Below are positions 16,492 to 25,193 of a stretch of DNA of 64,000 nt, piece by piece. A program made the position numbers and the translations under genes. This DNA is from Phycicoccus avicenniae_A (GTDB taxonomy: Bacteria; Actinomycetota; Actinomycetes; Actinomycetales; Dermatophilaceae), in NCBI RefSeq assembly GCF_050496545.1, contig NZ_JBNVZV010000011.1, positions 62,001 through 126,000 of the forward strand. The letters are read 5' to 3'. A model generated the notes under the pieces. That model was not told the DNA's origin, searched no databases, and was given only the letters and a program-made list of their open reading frames with translations. Each line of letters begins with the position of its first letter. Within the stretch, counting starts at the first letter, position 1.

Positions 16492-18966
16492 GTGGATGCC
16501 GAGCGCCTGCTGCGGCGTGCCGTCGACCTCCTCGACGGCACGCCCGGCGTGGCGGCCGACCGGATGCGGGCCCGGGCGATGGTGACGCTCGCGGTGCCGA
16601 TCTTCGAGCGCCAGGGGCTCGCTGCGGCGCTGGGCATGCTCGGGACGGCCGAGAAGGTGGCGGGATCGGGGCCCGCCGGTGACTCGTTGCGCGCCCTGGC
16701 GGCCATTCAGCGGGCCGGCTTCCTCGCGCGCTCGGGGCGCTGGGCCGACGCCGTCGCCGCCCTCGAGGGCGTGCGGGACGACGGCGACCTCGTCGGGCAC
16801 CGCGAGCTCGCCGTCGCGCTGCTCAACCGGGGCCTGGCCCGGCAGTACCTCGGGCAGTTCCGCCAGTCGGCCGCCGACCTCGACCGTGCCTCGGCCGTCG
16901 CCGAGGCCGGCGGGGACACCGACGTGCGCGCGATGGCGGTGCACGACCTGGGATGCCTGGCCCTCCTGCGCGGCGAGGTCCCGGAGGCGCTGCGGCTGCT
17001 CGCCGAGGCCCACCGGATCGACCCCGAGATGTCGGTGGCCACGACGATGCTGGACCAGGCCCGGGCCCACATCGAGGCCGGTCTCGTCGAGGAGGCCGGC
17101 GTGCTGCTCGGCGACGCGTTGGCCGTGGCCACCTCCCGCGGGCTCGGGCGCGTGCGGGGAGAGGTGCTCCTCGAGGTGGCGCGCTGTGCCGTGCTGCGCG
17201 GCGAGCCGTCCCGTGCGGTCGGACCGGCCACGGAGGCGGCCCGCTTCTTCGCCGGGCGCGACGCCACGGCGTGGCGCCTGCACGCGGACGTCGCGATCGC
17301 GCGCGCCCGGTTGGCCGCCGGGGAGTCGGGCCACCGGCTGCGGGCGAGTATCGAGCGGCTCGACGCCGACGGCGCCGGCTCGCCCGTGCTGCACCACCAC
17401 GTGGCGGTGCTGCGGGCCGAGGCCGCTGTCGACGCCGGCGACCTCGCGGCGGCGCGCGAGCACCTGGCCGCATCGGTGCGGCTCCACCGCGCGGTGCTCA
17501 GCGACCGGCTGCACCACGACCTCGTGGCCGCCCGCATCGCGAACGCGGCCGGTGACGCCACCGGGCGGTCGCGGGCGCTGGGCCGGGCCTCGCTGCGGCT
17601 CGCCCACGGCTCGGCCGCGTACACCAGCCTGGACATCCGCGCCGCGGTCGCGCTGCACGGGCGACGGCTGGCGGCCCTCGACCTCGATGCCGCGTGGGCC
17701 TCCGGCCGGCCGGCCGCCGTCTACGCCGCGACCGAGCGGTGGCGCGCCCTCAGCCTGCGCCTGCCGGGGGCGCGGGCCGCCCGCGACGACGAGACTCTGG
17801 CCGACCTGCTCACCGAGCTCCGCCTCGTCCGTCGTCGCCTGCTGGACGCCGGTGGCGAGGACGCGGAACCGTTGCGGGAGGAGGCGGTCCGGCTCGAGCG
17901 CGAGGTTGCGCACCGGGAGCGCGAGCTCGACGCGAGGACGCCCTCGGACACGAGGTCGGCCCGTCCGGCCTCCCACGCCGAGGTGCGTCGGGCGCTGTCA
18001 GAGCGCGACACCGGGGTGGTCGCCCTCTTCTCGCACGGCTCCCGGCTCCGCGCGGTCACCCTGTCCCGCAACGCGACCCGCGTGCACGACCTCGGGTCGG
18101 TCAGCGACGCCGTCGAGCTGTCCCGCCGCCTGAGGGCCGACCTGCGCGCCCTGTCCACCGCTCCCGTCCCGGCACTCGCCGAGGCCGTCCGCCGCTCGCT
18201 CACCGCCGGGCTCGGGCAGCTCGGGACGCTGCTCGCACCCGTCCTCGAGCTCGACGCCCGACGGCTCGTCCTCATCCCGTCGATGTCCCTGCAGTCGGTG
18301 CCGTGGCGGCTCGTCCCGGGCGTCGACGGACGCCCGCTCGTGGTCGCGGGGTCGGCGACCTCGTGGCTGCGGCGCAGCGGCACCGGCCCGGCCTCCCGGG
18401 TGGTGGCCGTGGGCGGGCCCGGGCTGGCGAGTGCCGACGCCGAGGTCGCTTCCGTGCTGGACGCCTGGGGCCGGGGGCGTGCCCTCGTGGACGGCGCGGC
18501 CACGGCCGCGTCCCTGACCGACGCAATGGCCCACACCGACGTCGTCCACGTCGCCGCGCACGGCACCCACCACGACGAGTCGCCGCTCTTCTCCTCGGTG
18601 CGCCTGCACGACGGCCCGGTCTTCGCCCACGAGCTGCACCGCCGCGGCGTCGGTGCCGGGCACGTGGTGCTCGCCTCGTGCGACGTCGGCAGCGCGCACC
18701 TGAGACCGGGCGACGAGGCGCTCGGGCTCACCGCGGCGCTGCTGGCGTCCGGGGCGCGCGCCGTCCTGGCCTCGGTCGCCCCGGTGCGGGACGAGGTCGC
18801 CCACGCCGTGACGGTGGCCCACCACCGCGGCCTGCGGGCGGGGCTGGACGCGGCGTCGGCGCTCGAGGCGGCCTCGGCGGGCACACCGGACGCCGGGTTG
18901 TTCGCGGTCTACGGGGCCGACTGGGCGGCCGACCCCGAGGGACGGCGCGCCTCAGGGGTCAGATGA
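16492..18966 (+). CDS. TPR-CHAT caspase-like protease
   Basis: 824 residues from GTG 16492. Roughly 430 N-terminal residues are helical repeats of TPR type (ALLNRGLARQYLGQFRQSAADLDRA, VHDLGCLALLRGEVPEALRLL). A coiled coil near 450-485 and a C-terminal CHAT domain from about 540 follow. The catalytic dyad is His690 (HVAAHGTHHDESPL) and Cys730 (VVLASCDVGSAH). CHAT proteases are clan CD cysteine peptidases like caspases and separase, and TPR parts usually sense an activator. The reading frame is open back to 16414. At 16423 an ACG has GAGGA 6 nt upstream, where an ATG would be ideal, so the true protein may start there. The end overlaps the convergent cysE gene by 8 bp. Confidence 0.9.
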   Translation: MDAERLLRRAVDLLDGTPGVAADRMRARAMVTLAVPIFERQGLAAALGMLGTAEKVAGSGPAGDSLRALAAIQRAGFLARSGRWADAVAALEGVRDDGDLVGHRELAVALLNRGLARQYLGQFRQSAADLDRASAVAEAGGDTDVRAMAVHDLGCLALLRGEVPEALRLLAEAHRIDPEMSVATTMLDQARAHIEAGLVEEAGVLLGDALAVATSRGLGRVRGEVLLEVARCAVLRGEPSRAVGPATEAARFFAGRDATAWRLHADVAIARARLAAGESGHRLRASIERLDADGAGSPVLHHHVAVLRAEAAVDAGDLAAAREHLAASVRLHRAVLSDRLHHDLVAARIANAAGDATGRSRALGRASLRLAHGSAAYTSLDIRAAVALHGRRLAALDLDAAWASGRPAAVYAATERWRALSLRLPGARAARDDETLADLLTELRLVRRRLLDAGGEDAEPLREEAVRLEREVAHRERELDARTPSDTRSARPASHAEVRRALSERDTGVVALFSHGSRLRAVTLSRNATRVHDLGSVSDAVELSRRLRADLRALSTAPVPALAEAVRRSLTAGLGQLGTLLAPVLELDARRLVLIPSMSLQSVPWRLVPGVDGRPLVVAGSATSWLRRSGTGPASRVVAVGGPGLASADAEVASVLDAWGRGRALVDGAATAASLTDAMAHTDVVHVAAHGTHHDESPLFSSVRLHDGPVFAHELHRRGVGAGHVVLASCDVGSAHLRPGDEALGLTAALLASGARAVLASVAPVRDEVAHAVTVAHHRGLRAGLDAASALEAASAGTPDAGLFAVYGADWAADPEGRRASGVR

Positions 18967-19555
18967 AGATGGCCGGCTCGGCGAAGAGCGCGTCGTAGGG
19001 GTCCTCCTGCGGCGTCTGCGGGAAGCGGACGACGGCGGGGATGCCGGTGGCCACCGCGCCGGCCGGGACGTCCTTGACGACGACGGAGTTGGCCCCGATC
19101 TGCACGTCGTCCCCGATGTCGAGGTCACCGAGCACGCGCGCGCCGGCACCGACGGTGACGCGGTCGCCGAGGGTGGGGTGGCGCTTGACGCCGCGCTGCA
19201 GCGACCGGCCACCGAGGGTGACGCCGTGGTAGAGCATCACGTCGTCACCGACCACCGCGGTGGCACCGATGACCACACCCATCCCGTGGTCGATGAAGAA
19301 GCGCCGCCCGATCCGTGCACCGGGGTGGATCTCCACTCCGGTGACGGCGCGGGTCAGCGTGGACAGCAGGCGCGCGGCCGGACGCCACTGGGGACCCTTG
19401 TCCCACAGGCGATGTGCGAGTCGGTAGGACCAGATCGCGTGCAGCCCGGGGGAGTTGAACGCGACGTCGGCGCGAGACTCCGCGGCCGGGTCGCGGCGCA
19501 TCGCGGCGTCGAGATCCTCACGAACCGCCGAACGCACCTGTCGGAGAACGGACAT
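18959..19555 (-). CDS. cysE: Serine O-acetyltransferase
   Basis: 198 residues. The left-handed beta-helix hexapeptide repeats are clear (IHPGARIGRRFFIDHGMGVVIGATAVVGDDVMLYHGVTLGG), including the catalytic His in DHGMG. The short form resembles EpsC/actinobacterial CysE. It makes O-acetylserine from serine and acetyl-CoA, feeding the cysteine synthase encoded 2 nt upstream. Its 3' end overlaps the convergent CHAT gene. Confidence 0.95.
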   Translation of the reverse strand: MSVLRQVRSAVREDLDAAMRRDPAAESRADVAFNSPGLHAIWSYRLAHRLWDKGPQWRPAARLLSTLTRAVTGVEIHPGARIGRRFFIDHGMGVVIGATAVVGDDVMLYHGVTLGGRSLQRGVKRHPTLGDRVTVGAGARVLGDLDIGDDVQIGANSVVVKDVPAGAVATGIPAVVRFPQTPQEDPYDALFAEPAIFI

Positions 19556-19557
19556 GG

Positions 19558-20487
19558 TCAGTCGACGAGGCCCTCGAACAGGATCGTCGAGAGGTAGCGC
19601 TCGCCGAAGCTCGGGATGATGACGACGATCGTCTTGCCGGCGTTCTCCGGGCGCGAGGCGACCTGGTTGGCGGCGGCCAGCGCTGCGCCGGAGGAGATCC
19701 CGACGAGCAGGCCCTCCTCGGTGGCGGCCCTGCGGGCCCACTCGACCGAGGTCTGCGCGTTGACGTCGATGACCTCGTCGTAGACCTCGCGGTCGAGGAT
19801 CTCGGGGACGAAGTTCGCGCCGATGCCCTGGATCTTGTGCGGGCCGGGCTGGCCGCCGTTGAGGATCGGCGACTCCTCGGGCTCGACGGCGACGATCTTC
19901 ACCTCGGGCTTGCGCGACTTGAGCACCTGGCCGACGCCGGTGATGGTGCCGCCGGTGCCGATGCCCGCGACGACGATGTCGACCGCGCCGTCGGTGTCCT
20001 TCCAGATCTCCTCCGCGGTGGTCCTCCGGTGGATCTCGGGGTTGGCGGCGTTGGCGAACTGACGGGCGAGGACGGCCCCCTCGCGCTCGGCGACGATCTC
20101 GTCGGCCTTGGCGACAGCGCCCTTCATGCCGGTGGAGGGGTCGGTGAGGATGAGCTCGGCGCCGTACGCGCGCAGGAGGGCGCGGCGCTCCTTGCTCATC
20201 GACTCGGGCATCGCGAGGACGACCTTGTAGCCGCGCGCCGCGCCGACCATCGCCAGGGCGATGCCGGTGTTGCCCGAGGTGGCCTCGACGATGGTGCCGC
20301 CGGGCGGGAGCTGCCCGGACGCCTCGGCGGCGTCGACGATCGCGACACCGATGCGGTCCTTGACCGAGCTCGCCGGGTTGTAGAACTCCAGCTTGGCCGC
20401 CACCGTGGCATCGCCGTCGATGATGCGGTTGAGCCGCACCAGCGGGGTGTTGCCGACGGCCTGGGTCACGTCGTCGAGGATGGGCAT
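19558..20487 (-). CDS. cysK: Cysteine synthase A (O-acetylserine sulfhydrylase)
   Basis: 309 residues, PLP fold type II. The PLP lysine is Lys43 in NPASSVKDR. The substrate loop TSGNTG and the phosphate-binding GIGTGGTITG are intact, and the length is the family norm. It converts O-acetylserine plus sulfide to cysteine. It is first in a cysK-cysE pair with a 2-nt gap. AAAGG lies before the ATG, and an AT-rich promoter-like patch is at 20573-20611. Confidence 0.96.
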   Translation of the reverse strand: MPILDDVTQAVGNTPLVRLNRIIDGDATVAAKLEFYNPASSVKDRIGVAIVDAAEASGQLPPGGTIVEATSGNTGIALAMVGAARGYKVVLAMPESMSKERRALLRAYGAELILTDPSTGMKGAVAKADEIVAEREGAVLARQFANAANPEIHRRTTAEEIWKDTDGAVDIVVAGIGTGGTITGVGQVLKSRKPEVKIVAVEPEESPILNGGQPGPHKIQGIGANFVPEILDREVYDEVIDVNAQTSVEWARRAATEEGLLVGISSGAALAAANQVASRPENAGKTIVVIIPSFGERYLSTILFEGLVD

Positions 20488-20572
20488 CGCGTCGCCTTTC
20501 GGTCGGGCGCCGACCGCCCGGCCGGGCGAGGGCGCGCTGCATCGGTCCTGCTGTCGAGGCCAACCCCCGACT

Positions 20573-20611
20573 CCTTATGCGTATTCCAACAGAGAGTTAT
20601 CCATGAGACAA
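20573..20611 (-). promoter_or_regulatory. AT-rich probable cysK promoter region
   Basis: This is the only AT-rich patch in the 282-nt gap (ATGCGTATTCC, GAGTTATCC). Read leftwards it lies about 85-125 nt before cysK. Exact -10/-35 boxes are not clear. Confidence 0.3.
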
Positions 20612-20650
20612 CGGGGTCTCGAGAGCACCGCAGCCGGCGGACCCACCGGA

Positions 20651-20696
20651 GTCGAGTGCGGACGTGGTCGCCCCGGCGGCCGCGAGCGCCCTCGAC
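20651..20696. repeat. Hairpin repeat family A (copy 1)
   Basis: A 46-nt imperfect inverted repeat runs from GTCGAG to CTCGAC; the outer arms extend to 20647-20700. The internal GTGGTCGCC/GGCGGCC recurs in the copies at 52740, 52812 and 53858. Confidence 0.65.
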
Positions 20697-20733
20697 TCCG
20701 CCGACCAGGCCTGTTGACGGTCGTCACAGACCG

Positions 20734-20749
20734 GTGAGCGCTCGCTTAC
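20734..20749. promoter_or_regulatory. Operator shared with the fadE5-like promoter
   Basis: GTGAGCGCTCGCTTAC is an inverted repeat. Its complement differs from the element at 48473 at only two positions (consensus GTRAGCRAGCGCTCAC). It sits where a -35 would be if TAGGCT at 20757 is the -10; that start would give a nearly leaderless mRNA for the gene at 20770, which lacks a Shine-Dalgarno site. TetR-family binding is the likely explanation (inference). Confidence 0.55.
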
Positions 20750-20769
20750 CGGGCAGTAGGCTGCACCGC

Positions 20770-23700
20770 ATGCCTGCTGCCTTCGCCCCTGCCCTGGCCG
20801 GCGACGTCCTCCCGTCGTTCGACGACCGGTTCGGCGGGGTCACGGCCCTGCAGGTCGTGGCCGTCGTCCTCTGCCTCGTCGTGCCGACCATCGGGTGGGC
20901 GCTGCTGTTCCGGCAGGTGGGCCGGTTCGTCTCGCTCTACCGGCTCGGGCAGTCCGACGGCTCGCGCACCGACGCGCCCGCAGCGCGCACCTGGACCCTG
21001 GCCAAGGAGTTCCTCGGCCACACCCGGATGTCCCGGCTGCGCGTCGTCGCGGCAGCGCACTGGTTCACCGCGCTGGCCTTCCTCATCCTCTTCACGACCC
21101 TCGTCAACGCCTTCTTCCAGCTCGTCCAGCCGGACTACCGGCTGCCGCTCATCGGCCACTTCGCGCCGTTCGAGTGGGTCGTCGAGCTGTTCGCGTGGGG
21201 CGGGCTGGTGGGCATCGTGGTGCTCATGGCGATCCGCCAGAAGAACCACCCGCGCCGGGCGGCCGGGGAGGGTGGGCGGTACTCGCGCTTCTTCGGGTCC
21301 ACCTTCTGGCAGGCCTACTACGTCGAGCTGACGATCCTGTTCGTCACGTTCTGCATCCTCCTGCTGCGCGGGCTCGAGGCCGCGATGGTGCAGCGCTTCG
21401 AGCCGGACACCTCGCTCGTCGCGCACTTTCCCCTGACCGGGTGGATGGCCGGCTGGTGGGCGGGCACGTCGCCGGCCGGGCTGGCCGCGTGGGTGCAGGT
21501 CGTCGCGACGGTCAAGATCCTCATCTCCTTCGCGTGGATGATCACCATCTCGCTGCAGCCGACGATGGGCGTCGCCTGGCACCGCTTCCTCGCGTTCCCG
21601 AACATCTGGTTCAAGCGCGAGTCCTCGGGGCGCACCGCGCTCGGCGCCGCGAAGCCGATGACGGTGGGCGGCAAGGCGTTCGACCTCGAGGCCATGGAGG
21701 AGATGGAGGAGGGCGACGTCCTCGGCGTCGGCAAGGTCGAGGACTTCACGTGGAAGGGCCTGCTCGACTTCTCGACCTGCACCGAGTGCGGCCGCTGCCA
21801 GAGCCAGTGCCCCGCCTGGAACACCGAGAAGCCGTTGTCCCCCAAGCTGTTGATGATGACGCTGCGCGACCACGCGGACGCGAAGGCGCCGTACCTGCGG
21901 GCGCTGTCCGAGGCCGAGGGCGACACCGAGAAGGCGATGGCCTCGGTCACCGCCGCGGCGCAGACCGTGCCGACCGACGGCATCGAGCCGGCCGGCTCGG
22001 TCGACGTCGTCGACTGGACCTCGATGTCGCTCGTCGGGGAGACCGGGTACGACGCGTCGGCGCCGCTGTCGGCGTACAACCCGCACGGGCCGGACGCCGT
22101 CATCGACCAGGACGTCCTCTGGTCGTGCACCACGTGCGGCGCGTGCGTCGAGCAGTGCCCCGTCGACATCGAGCACGTCGACCACATCATCGACATGCGC
22201 CGGTACGCGACCCTCATCGAGTCCGCGTTCCCGAACGAGCTCGGCGGCCTGTTCAAGAACCTCGAGGGCAAGGGCAACCCATGGGGCATGGGCGCCCGGG
22301 CGCGCCTCGACTGGGCCAAGGACCTGCCGTTCGACGTCAAGGTGCTCGGGCAGGACGTGGAGCAGGCGTCCGAGGTCGAGTGGCTGTTCTGGGTCGGCTG
22401 CGCCGGTGCCTACGAGGACCGCGCCAAGAAGACCTCGCGCGCGGTCGCCGAACTGCTCGACACGGCGGGCGTCTCGTTCGCGGTGCTGGGCGACGGCGAG
22501 ACGTGCACCGGCGACTCGGCCCGCCGCGCGGGCAACGAGCTGCTCTTCCAGACCCTCGCCGCGCAGAACGTCGAGACCTTCGGCGAGTTCGGCGTGACCA
22601 AGATCGTCGTCACCTGCGCGCACTGCTTCAACACCATCAAGAACGAGTACCCGCAGCTGGGTGGCTCGTACGAGGTGGTCCACCACACCCAGCTGCTCAA
22701 CCGGCTGGTCCGCGAGAAGAAGCTGACTCCGGTGGCCCGCCCCGACGAGGCGCCAGGGATGTCCTCGGCGAAGAACGTCGCGTCGACGGCGCCGTCGGTG
22801 ACGTACCACGACCCCTGCTACCTCGGCCGGCACAACGGCGTCTACGCCCCGCCGCGTGAGCTCATCGGCGCCCTGCCGGGCGTCGAGCTGCGCGAGATGC
22901 CGCGCTCCGGCGAGACCTCGTTCTGCTGCGGCGCCGGCGGCGCCCGGATGTGGATGGAGGAGAAGCTCGGCACGCGCATCAACACCAACCGCACCGACGA
23001 GGCGCTGGCCACCGGCGCCGAGCGGATCGCCATCGGCTGCCCGTTCTGCCGCGTGATGATCTCCGACGGCCTGACCGCCAAGCAGGCCGAGGGCGTCGGC
23101 GACGAGGTCGAGGTCGTCGACGTCGCGCAGATGCTGCTCGCCGCCGTGCGCCGGGGCCAGGAGACGCCGAATGCTCCTGTCGACGAGCCGGCGACGCCCG
23201 CCGATGAGGCGGCGCCGGCAGCGGCTGCCGCGGGTGCTGCTGCTGCGACGGTGTCGGCGACCGTGACCGAGGCTCCGGTAGAGAAGGCACCGGCAGAGGA
23301 GGCTCCCGCCGAGCAGGCCGCGCCCACCACCGAGGACGAGGGCAACGACCCCTGGGACGAGCCCGCAGGCCCGACCGACTCGGGCGCGGCACCCGCCGCG
23401 CCCGCCCCCGCCGCCCCGGCCGACGACGCGGGCGACGACCCTTGGGACGAGCCCGCCGCACCGGCGAGCACCGGCTCCGCACCGGACGCTGCCGTGGCCA
23501 TCGACGACGACACCGCCGAGGCCGTGGAGTCCGGGACCGAGCCCGACCCGTGGGACGAGCCGGCCGCCGTCGCGGACCCGGCGCCCGGTCGCTCGCAGGG
23601 CGAGCCGTCCGAGGAGAAGGCCAAGGCCGACGCCGCGGCGTCCACCGACAAGGTCGACCCGTGGGACGAGCCCGCCGACACCGCAGCACCCACGCCGGCG

Positions 23701-24783
23701 CAGGCAGAGCCCGAGACGACCGACGAGACCCCGGCCTCATCTGCTCCCACCGACGAAGCCCCGGCCCCATCGACCGCCCCATCGGACGACGACGTCGACC
23801 CCTGGGACGAGCCGGCCGACACCGCAGCACCCACGCCGGCGCAGGCAGAGCCCGCGACGACCGACGAGACCCCGGCCTCATCTGCTCCCACCGACGAAGC
23901 CCCGGCTTCATCGACCGCCCCATCGGACGACGACGTCGACCCCTGGGACGAGCCCGCCGACACCGCCCCCGCGGAGCCGAACGCTGCCGAGCCAGAGCCC
24001 GAGCCCGAGACGACCGACGAGACCCCGGCCTCATCTGCTCCCACCGACGAAGCCCCGGCTTCATCGACCGTCCCGTCGGACGACGACGTCGACCCCTGGG
24101 ACGAGCCCGCCGACACCGCGGCGCCCGCCCCGGTCGCCACGCCGGAGCCGGTGCAGGCAGAGCCCGGGACGACCGACGAGACCCCGGCCTCATCTGCTCC
24201 CACCGACGAAGCCCCGGCTTCATCGACCGCCCCGTCGGACGACGACGTCGACCCCTGGGACGAGCCCGCCGACACCGCCTCCGCGGAGCCGAAGGCTGCC
24301 GAGCCAGAGCCAGAGCCGGAGCCGGAGTCCGAGCCCGAGAAGACCGCCGAGCCGGAGCCCGAGACGCCGGCAGCGGTTCAGCCGGAGCCGGCCACGGAGC
24401 CTTCGGGTTCCGGGGAGTCGGGGTCCTTCGGCGGCGACTCCTCTCTGCTCGACGAGCCCGACCCCTGGGACGAGCCCGCAGAGCAGGGTGCTCCCGCGCC
24501 CACCTCCGAGGCGCCCACCGAACCGGAGCCCGAGGCAGCCGCGCAGCCCGAGGCCACGTCCGAGGCCTCCGTCGAGTCCCAGCCGGAGGACGCCGCCACC
24601 GCGCAGCCCGAGCCCGAGAAGGAGCCCGAGCCCGAACCCGAGCCCGAGCCCGAGCCCGAGCCCGCGAAGGACGCTGCCGCCGAGCCGCCGACGGCGCCAT
24701 CGCCGGAGAAGCCGGCCGCGAAGGCATCCGGCGAGTTCGGCGGCGACGCGAGCCTGCTCGACGAGCCCGACCCCTGGGACTGA
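20770..24783 (+). CDS. EtfD-like iron-sulfur membrane protein (electron transfer from ETF to quinone) with long acidic repeat tail
   Basis: 1337 residues. The N-terminal 290 residues hold about five to six membrane helices of NarI-like type. Two 4Fe-4S motifs follow: CTECGRCQSQCP from Cys337 and CTTCGACVEQCP from Cys453. Two CCG (heterodisulfide-reductase B) modules come next: one degenerate (WVGCAGAY, GETCTGD, TCAHC) and one complete (DPCYLGRH, FCCGAGGARMW, GCPFC). This is the layout of mycobacterial Rv0338c/EtfD, which passes electrons from acyl-CoA dehydrogenases via ETF to quinone. From about residue 800 there is a roughly 540-residue Ala/Pro/Glu/Asp tail with nine DPWDEPA motifs, ending DPWD. 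Known homologues are far shorter, so the tail is unusual. Confidence 0.88.
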   Translation: MPAAFAPALAGDVLPSFDDRFGGVTALQVVAVVLCLVVPTIGWALLFRQVGRFVSLYRLGQSDGSRTDAPAARTWTLAKEFLGHTRMSRLRVVAAAHWFTALAFLILFTTLVNAFFQLVQPDYRLPLIGHFAPFEWVVELFAWGGLVGIVVLMAIRQKNHPRRAAGEGGRYSRFFGSTFWQAYYVELTILFVTFCILLLRGLEAAMVQRFEPDTSLVAHFPLTGWMAGWWAGTSPAGLAAWVQVVATVKILISFAWMITISLQPTMGVAWHRFLAFPNIWFKRESSGRTALGAAKPMTVGGKAFDLEAMEEMEEGDVLGVGKVEDFTWKGLLDFSTCTECGRCQSQCPAWNTEKPLSPKLLMMTLRDHADAKAPYLRALSEAEGDTEKAMASVTAAAQTVPTDGIEPAGSVDVVDWTSMSLVGETGYDASAPLSAYNPHGPDAVIDQDVLWSCTTCGACVEQCPVDIEHVDHIIDMRRYATLIESAFPNELGGLFKNLEGKGNPWGMGARARLDWAKDLPFDVKVLGQDVEQASEVEWLFWVGCAGAYEDRAKKTSRAVAELLDTAGVSFAVLGDGETCTGDSARRAGNELLFQTLAAQNVETFGEFGVTKIVVTCAHCFNTIKNEYPQLGGSYEVVHHTQLLNRLVREKKLTPVARPDEAPGMSSAKNVASTAPSVTYHDPCYLGRHNGVYAPPRELIGALPGVELREMPRSGETSFCCGAGGARMWMEEKLGTRINTNRTDEALATGAERIAIGCPFCRVMISDGLTAKQAEGVGDEVEVVDVAQMLLAAVRRGQETPNAPVDEPATPADEAAPAAAAAGAAAATVSATVTEAPVEKAPAEEAPAEQAAPTTEDEGNDPWDEPAGPTDSGAAPAAPAPAAPADDAGDDPWDEPAAPASTGSAPDAAVAIDDDTAEAVESGTEPDPWDEPAAVADPAPGRSQGEPSEEKAKADAAASTDKVDPWDEPADTAAPTPAQAEPETTDETPASSAPTDEAPAPSTAPSDDDVDPWDEPADTAAPTPAQAEPATTDETPASSAPTDEAPASSTAPSDDDVDPWDEPADTAPAEPNAAEPEPEPETTDETPASSAPTDEAPASSTVPSDDDVDPWDEPADTAAPAPVATPEPVQAEPGTTDETPASSAPTDEAPASSTAPSDDDVDPWDEPADTASAEPKAAEPEPEPEPESEPEKTAEPEPETPAAVQPEPATEPSGSGESGSFGGDSSLLDEPDPWDEPAEQGAPAPTSEAPTEPEPEAAAQPEATSEASVESQPEDAATAQPEPEKEPEPEPEPEPEPEPAKDAAAEPPTAPSPEKPAAKASGEFGGDASLLDEPDPWD

Positions 24784-25038
24784 CCCCACCCACCCGACTG
24801 ATTGCCCATTCACCACCTCCGACGCCCCGAGAACGGGCCGGCGAGGTGGTGGATGGGCAAGAAGTCGCCTGCCGCGCGGGCGGACAGGGCGCGATCGGAG
24901 GATCGCTCGGGTCCCCACCCGGACGATCCTCCGGCGAGGCCGTCCGCTCAACCGGCTGACCCCACCCACCCGACTGACCGCCCGACGCGAGCCTGCTCGA
25001 CGAGCCCGACCCCTGGGCCTGACCCCACCCACCCGACT
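24745..25038. repeat. 55-bp direct duplication of the etfD-like gene end
   Basis: Bases 24745-24799 (last 13 codons plus downstream) recur at 24984-25038 with one mismatch. A third partial copy, CTGACCCCACCCACCCGACT, is at 24956-24975. The duplicated piece would encode the DASLLDEPDPW end again. It lies in the 410-nt gene-free stretch 24784-25193, which otherwise holds only hairpins. Confidence 0.85.
24795..24867. repeat. Hairpin repeat family C (copy 1)
   Basis: The 25-nt arms at 24795-24819 and 24843-24867 pair with three mismatches (core TTGCCCAT / ATGGGCAA and CACCACCTC / GAGGTGGTG). It lies 12 nt after the etfD-like stop and may serve as its terminator. Confidence 0.7.
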
Positions 25039-25106
25039 TATTGCCCATCCGCCACCTCATGCACCCCGAGAACGCCCCGGCGAGGTGGCGGATGGGCAAT
25101 AAGTCG
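25034..25106. repeat. Hairpin repeat family C (copy 2, perfect 25-bp stem)
   Basis: The arms at 25034-25058 and 25082-25106 are perfectly complementary over 25 bp (core TTATTGCCCATCCGCC), with a 23-nt loop nearly the same as copy 1. Confidence 0.8.
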
Positions 25107-25133
25107 CCACACCAAGACGCCTCGGGACAGCGC

Positions 25134-25168
25134 GACGCCCCGGCCCCCACGCAGGGGACCGGGGCGTC
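25134..25168. terminator. Terminator between convergent etfD-like gene and osmoprotectant operon
   Basis: A 10-bp stem GACGCCCCGG/CCGGGGCGTC continues with CCCC/GGGG. It lies 26 nt beyond the osmoprotectant-binding protein stop and can act for both strands. Confidence 0.6.
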
Positions 25169-25193
25169 GTCGCGTCGCGCCGCAGCGAGGGCG

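Noticed and set aside
19837..20769. N-terminal extension of the EtfD-like protein
   Set aside because: The open frame upstream of 20770 is the antisense of cysK. The first membrane helix starts right after ATG 20770.
24784..25193. A short gene encoding another DASLLDEPDPW end after the etfD-like stop
   Set aside because: The stretch has no start or ribosome site and consists of a 55-bp duplication and hairpins.
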